DNA of 20,959 nucleotides, from contig JAFUUT010000095.1 in the NCBI GenBank assembly GCA_017477685.1, positions 1-20,959 on the forward strand, in the 5' to 3' direction. Numbering within the stretch: position 1 is the stretch's first letter; the number at the start of each line of letters is the position of its first letter. This stretch comes from a bacterium (GTDB lineage: Bacteria; Cyanobacteriota; Vampirovibrionia; Gastranaerophilales; Gastranaerophilaceae). Below the pieces are notes generated by a model. It was given only the letters and a program-made list of their open reading frames with translations, made no database searches and had not been told where the DNA came from. Shown piece by piece: positions 6,949 through 13,400 of this stretch. A program made the position numbers and the translations under genes.

Positions 6949-7539
6949 TTAATATTGATTTGCCAAATTTACATAAGTGTAAGCATTGAAATCTAAAGAA
7001 CCATATATAAGCTTTATTCTGTCAGGATTATCCTCGTCGGATAACCAATCTGCAAACAGTATTTCTTCTTTATCGAAGTCATCATTAGTTTCAATTGCAG
7101 GAATTTTGGCAACAAGATAATGTGCCTGATACAAACTTAATATAGGTCTGCCATCAACCATTTCACCTTGAATTTGATAATGACCGACAGGTATTATACC
7201 ATCCCCTATCTTTAATTCTACAGGCAAAGATATCACAGGCAGAGATGAATCTTCACCATGTTCATCATTAATTAATTCTGTTTCATTACTCTGGCTAAAT
7301 TCTTCCCCTTTTGGTTTTTTTCTGCGTTCTGCCCAATTCTTCCATTTATTTACCTTAGAATCAATCTTTTGAATAGCTTCTTCAAAATCCTCATCCGTTA
7401 CAAACTGAGTTTCTTTTGCATTGTTTATTATTTCATCATTGTTGTAGTTGTCCCACAAATCCGTGTTAAAATCCACATCCGCAGCAAAACTTGGGGATAT
7501 TATAAATGCACAAACCAAAAATAAAACAAACTTTTTCAT
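6949..7539 (-). CDS. Secreted/periplasmic protein of unknown function
   Basis: 196 aa. Residues 1-19 are a clear Sec signal peptide (MKKFVLFLVCAFIISPSFA, cleavage before ADV). The mature part is acidic; residues 35-90 look helical and charged, with a Lys/Arg patch (WAERRKKPKGEE), and residues 100-196 are strand-rich (LPVELKIGDGIIPVGHYQIQ, IKLIYGSLDFNAYTYVNLAN). No known domain recognised. There is no Shine-Dalgarno; TATTAT lies six bases before the ATG, so a leaderless mRNA is likely. Confidence 0.75.
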   Translation of the reverse strand: MKKFVLFLVCAFIISPSFAADVDFNTDLWDNYNNDEIINNAKETQFVTDEDFEEAIQKIDSKVNKWKNWAERRKKPKGEEFSQSNETELINDEHGEDSSLPVISLPVELKIGDGIIPVGHYQIQGEMVDGRPILSLYQAHYLVAKIPAIETNDDFDKEEILFADWLSDEDNPDRIKLIYGSLDFNAYTYVNLANQY

Positions 7540-7545
7540 ACAAAT

Positions 7546-7573
7546 ATAATAATGTTTTTTCCGAAAAAGTAAA
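7546..7573 (-). promoter_or_regulatory. Promoter of the secreted-protein gene, leaderless arrangement
   Basis: On the minus strand TTTACT (7573-7568), 16 bp, TATTAT (7551-7546), then six bases to the ATG at 7539. The start point should coincide with the start codon. Confidence 0.5.
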
Positions 7574-7581
7574 GGGGGGGG
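7574..7581 (+). repeat. Homopolymeric G8 tract
   Basis: Eight Gs in an otherwise AT-rich divergent intergenic region, directly beside the -35 of the leftward promoter. It is followed by AGGTAAATGTA, which resembles the GGGGTAAATGTA element. Slippage here could change promoter or leader spacing. Confidence 0.6.
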
Positions 7582-7656
7582 AGGTAAATGTATTATCTCT
7601 TTTATTTATAATATTTATTTGGTAATATATTATTTAAAAGAGGATAGAGAAAAATT

Positions 7657-8439
7657 ATGTATAAAAAAATTATTGCGGCATTAATGTTAGTAATGCTTAT
7701 ATGCACAGGATGCGGACAAAAAGATGAAGAAGAAAACAACACACTCAACGACATTATGAAACGTGGTCAAGTTGTTATCGGGGTTAAAACCGATGCATAT
7801 CCTTTTGGTTATCTTGATAAAAATGACAATTATGCAGGATTTGATGTCGAGCTGGGCAAATTGATAAGCAAAAAACTTTTCGGAGTGGAAGGGAGAGCCA
7901 AATTTGTTCCGGTAACATCATCAAACCGTATTATGAAACTATACTCAGAAGATATAGATATGGTAATTGCTACAATGTCTATTACAAAAAGCAGAGCACA
8001 AATTTTAGATTTCTCTAATCCATATTTTGTTGCGGGTCAATCATTATTGGTAAGAAAAAATAGTTCCGTAAAAAGTTTGAGAGATTTAAGAGGCAAAAAA
8101 GCAATAATAGTATTTGGTTCAACCAGTGAACAAAGCTTGAGAGGAGCTGTTCAAAATCTCGGTATTATAGGATATAAAACATATAACGATGCATATCAAG
8201 CGCTAAAACAAGGAAAAGCTGACGCTGTTGTTTCAGATGACACTATCTTGATAGGTTACGCACTAAAAGACAATTCTGTAGAATTATTGCCAAAAAGATT
8301 TTCAAAAGAACCATACGCAATAGCTTTCAGAAAAGGCCCTGAATCAGAGGGACTTATTCATACCGTAAACACTGTTATCGCAGAAGAAACAAGAAACGGT
8401 AATCTTAAAAAAATCTTAGAATCATACGGTATTAAATAA
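7657..8439 (+). CDS. Amino-acid ABC transporter substrate-binding lipoprotein (family 3 SBP)
   Basis: 260 aa. Residues 1-19 are a lipoprotein signal (MYKKIIAALMLVMLICTGC, Cys19 as lipid anchor; Cys rather than Leu at -3 is unusual). The mature protein is a bacterial extracellular solute-binding protein family 3 of the GlnH/PEB1/cystine type: GVKTDAYPFGYLD, AGFDVELGKLISKKL, DMVIATMSITKSRAQILDFS and YFVAGQSLLVRK are hallmark segments, and LRGKKAIIVFGSTSEQ and GKADAVVSDD follow in order. It should capture a polar amino acid outside the membrane and deliver it to an ABC permease. No permease or ATPase gene is nearby, so it is an orphan. An AGAGGA lies 15 bases before the ATG, a weak site. It converges on tmk with an 8-bp overlap. 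Confidence 0.93.
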   Translation: MYKKIIAALMLVMLICTGCGQKDEEENNTLNDIMKRGQVVIGVKTDAYPFGYLDKNDNYAGFDVELGKLISKKLFGVEGRAKFVPVTSSNRIMKLYSEDIDMVIATMSITKSRAQILDFSNPYFVAGQSLLVRKNSSVKSLRDLRGKKAIIVFGSTSEQSLRGAVQNLGIIGYKTYNDAYQALKQGKADAVVSDDTILIGYALKDNSVELLPKRFSKEPYAIAFRKGPESEGLIHTVNTVIAEETRNGNLKKILESYGIK

Positions 8440-9046
8440 TATAAGTATTTATTATATTTTTTACATTTTCAAATACTTCTTGAATAGATTTTGTAGAATC
8501 TACCACCTTGATTCTTTCAGGTTCTTGTTTAGCAAGTTCTAAATATCCGTTGCGAACTCTATTGAAGAAATCTTTTCCTGCACTTTCCATTCGGTCTTTA
8601 TTTTGACCGACTCTTTGCATAGATGTATCTATATCCACGTCAAAAACAAATGTTAAATCAGGTTTTTTATTTTTGGTTGCAAGAGCATTAAGCATATTAA
8701 TCTGCCCAATATCAAGCCCTCTGCCATATCCCTGATACGCAACAGTACTATCGGTATGTCTGTCACACAGCACAATTTTTCCCTGCTCAACAGCAGGATT
8801 TACGATAATGTCAACATTCTGAGCCCTATCAGCCAAAAACAAAAACGATTCACATCTGTCAGATACAACTCCGTCATAATTCAATAAAATCTCTCTGACT
8901 TTTTCCCCTAGTCCCTTACCGCCCGGTTCACGTGTAACTATAACTTCATAACCTTTATCAATTAAATAATCTCGTAACAGATTTAACTGCGTAGTCTTAC
9001 CACAGCCGTCTGCACCCTCAAATGTAATAAATAAACCTCTTTTCAT
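8432..9046 (-). CDS. tmk: Thymidylate kinase
   Basis: Phosphorylates dTMP to dTDP with ATP, an essential step of dTTP synthesis. 204 aa, normal length. Seen: P-loop FEGADGCGKTTQ near the N-terminus, TREPGG (about 36-41), the DRHTDSTVAYQGYGRG substrate segment, and a C-terminal LID/helix region (NKDRMESAGKDFFNRVRNGY). The start MKRGLF at 9046 is chosen over an upstream in-frame ATG at 9103 because homology begins there and TATAAT sits six bases upstream, meaning the longer start would lie outside the transcript. There is no Shine-Dalgarno. The last eight bases overlap the convergent binding-protein gene. Confidence 0.97.
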   Translation of the reverse strand: MKRGLFITFEGADGCGKTTQLNLLRDYLIDKGYEVIVTREPGGKGLGEKVREILLNYDGVVSDRCESFLFLADRAQNVDIIVNPAVEQGKIVLCDRHTDSTVAYQGYGRGLDIGQINMLNALATKNKKPDLTFVFDVDIDTSMQRVGQNKDRMESAGKDFFNRVRNGYLELAKQEPERIKVVDSTKSIQEVFENVKNIINTYII

Positions 9047-9052
9047 ATTTTT

Positions 9053-9058
9053 ATTATA
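9053..9058 (-). promoter_or_regulatory. -10 box of tmk, leaderless arrangement
   Basis: TATAAT on the minus strand, six bases before the ATG at 9046. The -35 is weak (TTACAA at 16 bp). An essential gene with this layout supports real leaderless initiation in this organism. Confidence 0.55.
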
Positions 9059-9114
9059 ACTCAAATATTTAGATTTGTAACAATATGTAAAGATTATATA
9101 CAATTTATATAAAA

Positions 9115-9167
9115 TTGCGCAATTTTTTAAAATGGAAATTGTTTATATATATGTAACGAGGTATAAT
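9115..9167 (+). promoter_or_regulatory. Operator-promoter module A
   Basis: TTGCGCAA palindrome at 9115-9122. Dyad CAATTT (9120-9125), N10, AAATTG (9136-9141). The -35 TTGTTT is at 9139-9144 and overlaps the right dyad arm; a 17-bp spacer leads to a perfect -10 TATAAT at 9162-9167. Bases 9135-9156 are identical over 22 bp to 19204-19225 in the pgi upstream region, where the same dyad and spacing recur. Confidence 0.7.
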
Positions 9168-9174
9168 CAAAATC

Positions 9175-9354
9175 ATGGTCGAGAGCACAGAACAAAACTT
9201 AAAAATTTTAGAACAGAACAGAGAAAGAGTACATGAGGTTATTGAAAAATCTGAAACCTCTCGCCAGACGAATCCTATCGCGAGAAAGTTGCTGGACTTT
9301 AGCTTTGCTAACAAAACCCGCAAATTTTCAGTGCGAGATTTGTTTAAACGATAG
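9175..9354 (+). CDS. Small ORF (59 aa) of unknown function, possibly leaderless; may instead be part of a structured RNA
   Basis: The ORF runs ATG to TAG with two more in-frame stops just after (TAG ACT TAG TAA). The predicted peptide begins MVESTEQNLKILEQ and ends KFSVRDLFKR: a charged, probably helical N-terminal half and a basic C-terminal half, which looks protein-like. The ATG lies seven bases after a perfect -10, with no ribosome site, so the mRNA would be leaderless. Against simple coding: the same stretch contains several perfect stem-loops (GAGGTT/AACCTC, TCTCGC/GCGAGA, TTAGC/GCTAA). No homologue is recognised. Coding and structural roles are both open. Confidence 0.45.
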   Translation: MVESTEQNLKILEQNRERVHEVIEKSETSRQTNPIARKLLDFSFANKTRKFSVRDLFKR

Positions 9355-9461
9355 ACTTAGTAACACGGTTTTATGAGGATCGACACGTACATAAATTTGT
9401 ACGGTTTGCGAAAAGTTGAAAATGGTTGTACTTCGTTACACCCTTTATAAAAGATTTAAAA
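9355..9461 (+). other. Structured 3' region of the small transcript
   Basis: Between the small ORF and its terminator lie a 6-bp hairpin (CGTACA, 6-base loop, TGTACG) and a hairpin GGT(t)GTA/TACACC with a CUUCGU loop. There is no ORF of interest. Together with the stem-loops upstream this suggests a folded transcript of about 315 nt from 9174 to 9489. Confidence 0.4.
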
Positions 9462-9489
9462 AAACAGCTTATTAAAAGCTGTTTTTTTT
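9462..9489. terminator. Bidirectional terminator of the small transcript and miaB
   Basis: AAACAGCTT (9462-9470) and AAGCTGTTT (9476-9484) with a 5-base loop, then T-runs on both strands. It ends the rightward small transcript and touches the stop codon of leftward miaB at 9488. Confidence 0.85.
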
Positions 9490-10813
9490 ATTCAATTTCA
9501 CCATTCAGATACCAGGTTTTACAACCCGTAATTTTTGCATTAACAAATTCGCCTGTTATATCTTTGTCATACGGAATATGGACAATTTTATTATTTCTGG
9601 TTCGACCGGTAATTATATTTATCCCTTTATGATTTTCAAAACTCTCAACCAATACTTCCATTGTCCGGCCGACAAATTTTTTATTTGAAGCAAGGCAGCA
9701 TTTTCTGTTTTGCTCATTCAATCGGGCAAGCCGCTCAAATTTTGTATCTTCATCAATAAACTTATCCGTCCAGCGTGCAGCAACAGTCTTTTCACGCGGA
9801 GAATATGCTGCAGTATTTGAATAGTCAAGTTCAAGTTCTTCCATCGCACTCAAAGTATCCAAAAACTGCTCCTCTGTTTCTCCCGGGAAACCTGCAATAA
9901 AATCACTGGTTATTGTAACATCAGGAACCATTTTGCGAATTTTTTGAGCAATTTTTGAGTATGTTTCCCTGTCATAACGGCGATTCATAGCTTTTAAAAC
10001 TTCACTATTGCCTGACTGCATAGGAATATGGAAATATTCACATACCTTGTCTAATGAAACTACAGTTTCTATAAGTTCATCAGTTATATCAGTAGGATAG
10101 GAAGTTACAAATCTGATTCTAAAATTTCCCTCAATTGCATTGACTTCTTTTAACAAATCTGCCAGACGATAATCTCTGTCTTTAAAATCTTTTCCGTAAC
10201 TGTCAACATTTTGCCCCAAAAGTGTAACCTCTTTAAAACCTGAACTTAGGGCATCTTTTACCTCTTTTAATATTGTTTCAGGCAGTCTTGAACGCTCTCT
10301 GCCCCTTGTATATGGAACAATACAATATGTGCAAAAATTATTGCACCCCTCTGTAATCGGAATCCAAGCATTAACCGATTTTACACGGCTTATATCGTAT
10401 TTAAGAGCTTCGGAATCTTCAGTTTGGTTGGTTTCCTCACATTCACAAACCTTTTCACCTTGATTTATTTTCTCAACAATTGCAGGAAGCGAATAGATTT
10501 TATGCGTACCCAATACAAAATCCACATAATGTGCACGTTTAAAAATTTCTTTTGCTTTTTGCTGTGCTACACAACCACAAAAACCTATTTTTAAATCAGG
10601 ATTTGATTTTTTCCATTTTCCCCAAGTTCCGATAAGACTATATGCCTTATCCTCACTCAGTTGACGGATAGAACAAGTATTAACCATTAGCAAATCCGCT
10701 TCTTTTGGCTCTTTTGTTTCTTCATAACCAAAATTTGAAAGCATGCCATACATCCTTTCTGAATCTGATTTGTTCATCTGGCAGCCCATTGTTTCTATAT
10801 AAACTTTCTTCAT
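9488..10813 (-). CDS. miaB: tRNA-2-methylthio-N6-dimethylallyladenosine synthase
   Basis: Radical SAM methylthiotransferase that adds a methylthio group to i6A37 of tRNAs reading UNN codons. 441 aa, full length. N-terminal UPF0004 domain with three cluster cysteines: MGC (11), NTC (47) and GC (81). Radical SAM motif CNNFCTYC with Cys157, 161 and 164. The C-terminal TRAM domain (about 375-441) includes GRTMEVLVE and GRTRNNKIVHI. The HIPMQSG and FPGETEE segments are typical. These features separate it from RimO and MtaB. AAGGG precedes the ATG. The partner miaA is not in the window. Confidence 0.96.
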   Translation of the reverse strand: MKKVYIETMGCQMNKSDSERMYGMLSNFGYEETKEPKEADLLMVNTCSIRQLSEDKAYSLIGTWGKWKKSNPDLKIGFCGCVAQQKAKEIFKRAHYVDFVLGTHKIYSLPAIVEKINQGEKVCECEETNQTEDSEALKYDISRVKSVNAWIPITEGCNNFCTYCIVPYTRGRERSRLPETILKEVKDALSSGFKEVTLLGQNVDSYGKDFKDRDYRLADLLKEVNAIEGNFRIRFVTSYPTDITDELIETVVSLDKVCEYFHIPMQSGNSEVLKAMNRRYDRETYSKIAQKIRKMVPDVTITSDFIAGFPGETEEQFLDTLSAMEELELDYSNTAAYSPREKTVAARWTDKFIDEDTKFERLARLNEQNRKCCLASNKKFVGRTMEVLVESFENHKGINIITGRTRNNKIVHIPYDKDITGEFVNAKITGCKTWYLNGEIE

Positions 10814-10880
10814 TGTTTTCCCTTTTCAAGCTACTTATATTCTCTATTATACAGAAAACATAGAACAACATAGCAGAATT

Positions 10881-11084
10881 TTAATCGGGAATATATGGAA
10901 ACAAATCTTGTGTACTGCACTCAAGTGCATAACAAAGTTTGTTCATTGTTTCAAATTCAATTTTTTTTGTCTTATCTTTGTATAAATTTTGTATTGTACT
11001 ATATTTTACACCGGCAATCTTTGCTACTTCAGCAACAGATAATTTGCGTTTTCCTATAATATCTGAAACATTATTTTTTATCAT
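10881..11084 (-). CDS. Small XRE-family regulator
   Basis: 67 aa, one helix-turn-helix domain: LSVAEVAKIAGVKYSTIQNL followed by YKDKTKKIEFETMNKLCYAL and CSTQDLFPYIPD, the compact Cro/CI form with a C-terminal dimer helix. It should bind DNA as a dimer. No Shine-Dalgarno; TAAAAT six bases before the ATG suggests a leaderless mRNA. It is divergent from a 60-aa ORF at 11194, and the two -35 boxes overlap, with a dyad between, so autorepression and control of the neighbour are likely. Confidence 0.88.
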   Translation of the reverse strand: MIKNNVSDIIGKRKLSVAEVAKIAGVKYSTIQNLYKDKTKKIEFETMNKLCYALECSTQDLFPYIPD

Positions 11085-11090
11085 AAGCTT

Positions 11091-11119
11091 ATTTTACAAA
11101 GTTTATTGCTATGTGTTGA
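11091..11119 (-). promoter_or_regulatory. Leftward promoter of the small XRE gene
   Basis: Minus strand TCAACA (11119-11114), 17 bp, TAAAAT (11096-11091), then six bases to the ATG at 11084. Its -35 overlaps the -35 of the rightward promoter. Confidence 0.5.
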
Positions 11120-11144
11120 TATATTCCTTTATATCGGTTAATAT
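11116..11144 (+). promoter_or_regulatory. Rightward promoter with embedded operator dyad
   Basis: TTGATA (11116-11121), 17 bp, TAATAT (11139-11144). A perfect dyad GATATA-N6-TATATC fills 11118-11135, covering the -35 and half the spacer. It is a good candidate operator for the adjacent XRE protein. Confidence 0.6.
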
Positions 11145-11193
11145 TATTCTATAGCGGAATAAATTTGAAATAAAACTTAAAAAAGGTATAAAA

Positions 11194-11376
11194 ATGGAAA
11201 CAGAAAAAGAAAAAATTACAGAAGATGTTTTTGCAAATATATCTTCATATTTAAAAATTGTTGATGCATATATCAATGAACATCTTAACATTGAAGAAAT
11301 TGTTCATATCGGGCTAATAATTGACAAAATGAATGAAGAAATTGAAAAATTGAAAACATATTATACAATAATCTGA
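11194..11376 (+). CDS. Small acidic helical protein of unknown function
   Basis: 60 aa; the sequence METEKEKITEDVFANISSYL... looks all-helical and acidic with a hydrophobic middle (EEIVHIGLIIDKM). AAAGG lies eight bases before the ATG, a good promoter lies about 50 bases upstream, and a strong terminator follows eight bases after the stop, so it is a complete transcription unit. It is divergent from a small XRE regulator that may control it. A binding partner or antitoxin-like role cannot be excluded but nothing in the sequence proves it. Confidence 0.65.
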   Translation: METEKEKITEDVFANISSYLKIVDAYINEHLNIEEIVHIGLIIDKMNEEIEKLKTYYTII

Positions 11377-11383
11377 TTTGTAA

Positions 11384-11420
11384 AACGGCATTTGAATAAT
11401 TCAAATGCCGTTCTTTTTTT
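11384..11420. terminator. Bidirectional terminator between the 60-aa ORF and rnpB
   Basis: AACGGCATTTGAA (11384-11396) and TTCAAATGCCGTT (11400-11412) form a perfect 13-bp stem with a 3-base loop, then a T7 run on the plus strand. On the minus strand TTTTA follows, a weaker run that could still end rnpB. Confidence 0.92.
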
Positions 11421-11422
11421 AA

Positions 11423-11921
11423 ATAAAGCAGCCCGTAAGCCGTGTTCTGTTTTAGATAATCATCTATCTGGTACTATCGTTGCCGATAGTCTCTAGCGAT
11501 TTTTCTCAAAGTCGGCGAACAACCTCAAACCTTTGAATTCAATCTTGCATCCGACCTGGGTTTACCTAGCTGATACCTTCCGATATCACTGGTGAAGCTC
11601 TTAACTCACCGTTGCACCATCGCCTGTGATATTTGCATATCCATCGGCAGTCTACAGCTTTAACCTTTTCCGCCTGTCAAATCATAGATTTGTTCGTATA
11701 TTCCGCTATCGCTTCATATACAACGGCGGAGATATTATGCTCGTACCCTGCTCAGTATGCTCTCGCATACTGACACCGGCACTTCGCACCGGCTCACGCT
11801 TTCATTTCTGTGGCACTATCCGCCGGCTCGCACCGCCCGGAGTTTCTCCGGAGGCCTGTTCTTGGATGCACGGACTTTCCTCAGACAACATTCATTGCCC
11901 GCGATTATCCGACTGCTTTAT
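11423..11921 (-). ncRNA. rnpB: RNase P RNA, bacterial type A
   Basis: Catalytic RNA of RNase P, which removes 5' leaders from pre-tRNAs. On the minus strand the 5' conserved core CTGAGGAAAGTCCGTGC (around 11885-11869) and the 3' core ACAGAACACGGCTTACGGG (around 11450-11432) are present; these form helix P4 and conserved regions I and V. The ends pair as P1: ATAAAGCAGTC (11921-11911) with GGCTGCTTTAT (11433-11423), which sets the limits. The internal GGTAAACCC segment near 11562 and the GAAACTCCGGGCGG-type P3/P8 region also fit. At about 499 nt it is longer than the usual 350-450. The 5' end abuts the stop codon of the upstream pilin-like gene. Confidence 0.95.
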
Positions 11922-12790
11922 GGTGTATATTCATCATCATATAAATGTGAACTGTCCAAAACATCTTGACTTGCATCAATTGCTTTTTTAGCCCACGAAT
12001 CCATTACTTCAATCCTACCGTCAGCATATACTCTCATTTCAAAAACATCATAGGATGATCCGGATGTTCTGGTCTTTTGGGTGCCTTCAGTTTGATTTTT
12101 TACAGCAGTTATAATTTGTAATGAATCAGCACCGTCTCTAGGCTGCATCCTATTAGGTTCTGATGCGCCATTCACATCTACAAATATACGAGCATACGCT
12201 TCAGGATTACATTTATAACCTTCTTTTTCTTCTGTATTAGGATTATCACACACATCACCAGAACCATTGAAAATTTCTTCGGAAGAATGATATTGCATTA
12301 TACCCCAATGCATACCGTCTTTTGTTGCAAAACTAATACTAGGACTATCACTACTAAAATCAGGTTCAACTGAATCCTGCGCTTTATCTAAAGACAAATA
12401 GAATATTTTATTAAATTTTATTCTCGCATCACGCTCTATCGGGTCACCCTGTTTATATGGGGTTTCAGCATCAGCACCTCGATAATCACTATCCTGAGCT
12501 AACCAATCAGAACAGTTCGGATATCTAAAACCGTCATCAAAACCTATTCTTTTAAAGTGTTTCCCGTGGTCGCTAAAGCTTGATCTTGACTTATCCGGAT
12601 AGCAATCAGCATTATTTATCATATCGCTAACAACATTTTGAACTGCATAGTATGCTCTTTTTGCCATAATAACATTTTGGTCAGGAAGCAAGTTAGAAAT
12701 AACAGGAAGTAAAATCGCCGCCAAAATTCCGATAACACCTAATGCTATCAAAAGTTCAGTAAGCGTAAAAGCTTTTTTATTCAATTCCAT
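11918..12790 (-). CDS. Type IV pilin/pseudopilin-like protein
   Basis: 290 aa. The N-terminus MELNKKAFTLTELLIALGVI is a class III prepilin signal: short basic leader, cleavage before Phe8, Glu at +5 of the mature protein, then a hydrophobic helix to about residue 31. Ala rather than Gly sits at -1, which prepilin peptidases can tolerate. The C-terminal domain is large, with several cysteines (CYPDKS, NCSDW, DVCDNP, YKCNPE) that may form disulphides; it is longer than typical major pilins, so a minor pilin or adhesin is plausible. The start at 12790 has GAGGAGG just upstream; an in-frame TTG six codons earlier has none. The stop codon overlaps the first bases of rnpB. Codons appear mixed but unremarkable. 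Confidence 0.88.
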   Translation of the reverse strand: MELNKKAFTLTELLIALGVIGILAAILLPVISNLLPDQNVIMAKRAYYAVQNVVSDMINNADCYPDKSRSSFSDHGKHFKRIGFDDGFRYPNCSDWLAQDSDYRGADAETPYKQGDPIERDARIKFNKIFYLSLDKAQDSVEPDFSSDSPSISFATKDGMHWGIMQYHSSEEIFNGSGDVCDNPNTEEKEGYKCNPEAYARIFVDVNGASEPNRMQPRDGADSLQIITAVKNQTEGTQKTRTSGSSYDVFEMRVYADGRIEVMDSWAKKAIDASQDVLDSSHLYDDEYTP

Positions 12791-12823
12791 ATCCTCCTCG
12801 TATAACAATTAAATCTTATATCA

Positions 12824-12852
12824 ATTATACCATATTGCATTGTTTTTTTCAA
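12824..12852 (-). promoter_or_regulatory. Strong promoter of the pilin-like gene
   Basis: Minus strand TTGAAA (12852-12847), 17 bp, TATAAT (12829-12824) with a TG extended -10. The start point would be near 12817, giving a 27-base leader with the GAGGAGG site. This promoter may also feed rnpB by read-through. Confidence 0.75.
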
Positions 12853-12985
12853 GATAAGATAACATTAGAACCACTTTTGAAAAAAAACGTAAATTTTTGT
12901 TAAGAAAATAGCAAAATAATACATTCAGACGATTTAATATTATATCATATATAACAAAATATATGAGAGAAAGTATAAACACGCA

Positions 12986-13010
12986 GATTTGAAATAATAC
13001 ATTTCAAATC
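12986..13010 (+). other. Perfect 10-bp inverted repeat upstream of the Gln-rich protein gene
   Basis: GATTTGAAAT (12986-12995), AATAC, ATTTCAAATC (13001-13010). It ends 21 bases before the start codon. With no T-run it is not a terminator; it could be an operator or an mRNA leader hairpin. Confidence 0.6.
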
Positions 13011-13031
13011 AACAGGTAAAGGTAAGCGAGT

Positions 13032-13400
13032 ATGGTCGATAACAGGTCTGCCGGATTTTTCGGTGTAGGCGGAGCATTTAATTTTAAAAGTGGTGATATT
13101 TCTGGAACTGCCGCAAAATTAACAGATGATAAAATGGGGCAGGGCGGGGAATATTTTGCTCAACAGCAGGCACAAGAAGAAGAATCCCAAGAACAACAAA
13201 CTCCATATATGGATCAGAGTGCAGTATTAAGAGCTACACTGAACTCTCTTGCAATGATGAATGTCGCAAACGTAATAAATTCAAACAAGCGAAAACCGGA
13301 ATTAGAAAAAGAAGAAGAACTTATTATTGACGATTTGAAAGAAATGCTTAAAGTTAAAAGAGTGACTAACCCGTTTAAAGAAGAAAAGAAAAACAAATAA
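13032..13400 (+). CDS. Gln/Glu-rich protein of unknown function
   Basis: 122 aa, not recognised. Gly/Phe-rich start (SAGFFGVGGAFNFKSGDISG), Gln/Glu-rich middle (FAQQQAQEEESQEQQTPYMD, about 42-61), a probable helix around LRATLNSLAMMNVANVINSN, and a Lys-rich tail (NPFKEEKKNK). No signal peptide or membrane segment. The ribosome site is weak (AGGTAAGCGAGT before ATG). A 10-bp inverted repeat sits in its leader. It abuts the convergent DUF2971 gene with no gap and no terminator. Confidence 0.65.
   Translation: MVDNRSAGFFGVGGAFNFKSGDISGTAAKLTDDKMGQGGEYFAQQQAQEEESQEQQTPYMDQSAVLRATLNSLAMMNVANVINSNKRKPELEKEEELIIDDLKEMLKVKRVTNPFKEEKKNK

Noticed and set aside
9105..9323. Leftward 72-codon frame opposite promoter A
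   Set aside because: It covers the promoter and small rightward unit, has no ribosome site, and its composition looks like a shadow.
9175..9489. tmRNA as identity of the structured transcript
   Set aside because: No tRNA-like ends (no GGGGC start, no T-arm GTTCRA, no terminal CCA) and no tag ending in Ala-Ala; the in-frame triple stop alone is not enough.
11626..11991. A 121-codon rightward open frame and another in 11757-11969
   Set aside because: Both lie across the RNase P RNA gene on the opposite strand; open frames here are due to its higher GC. No ribosome site or protein-like pattern.
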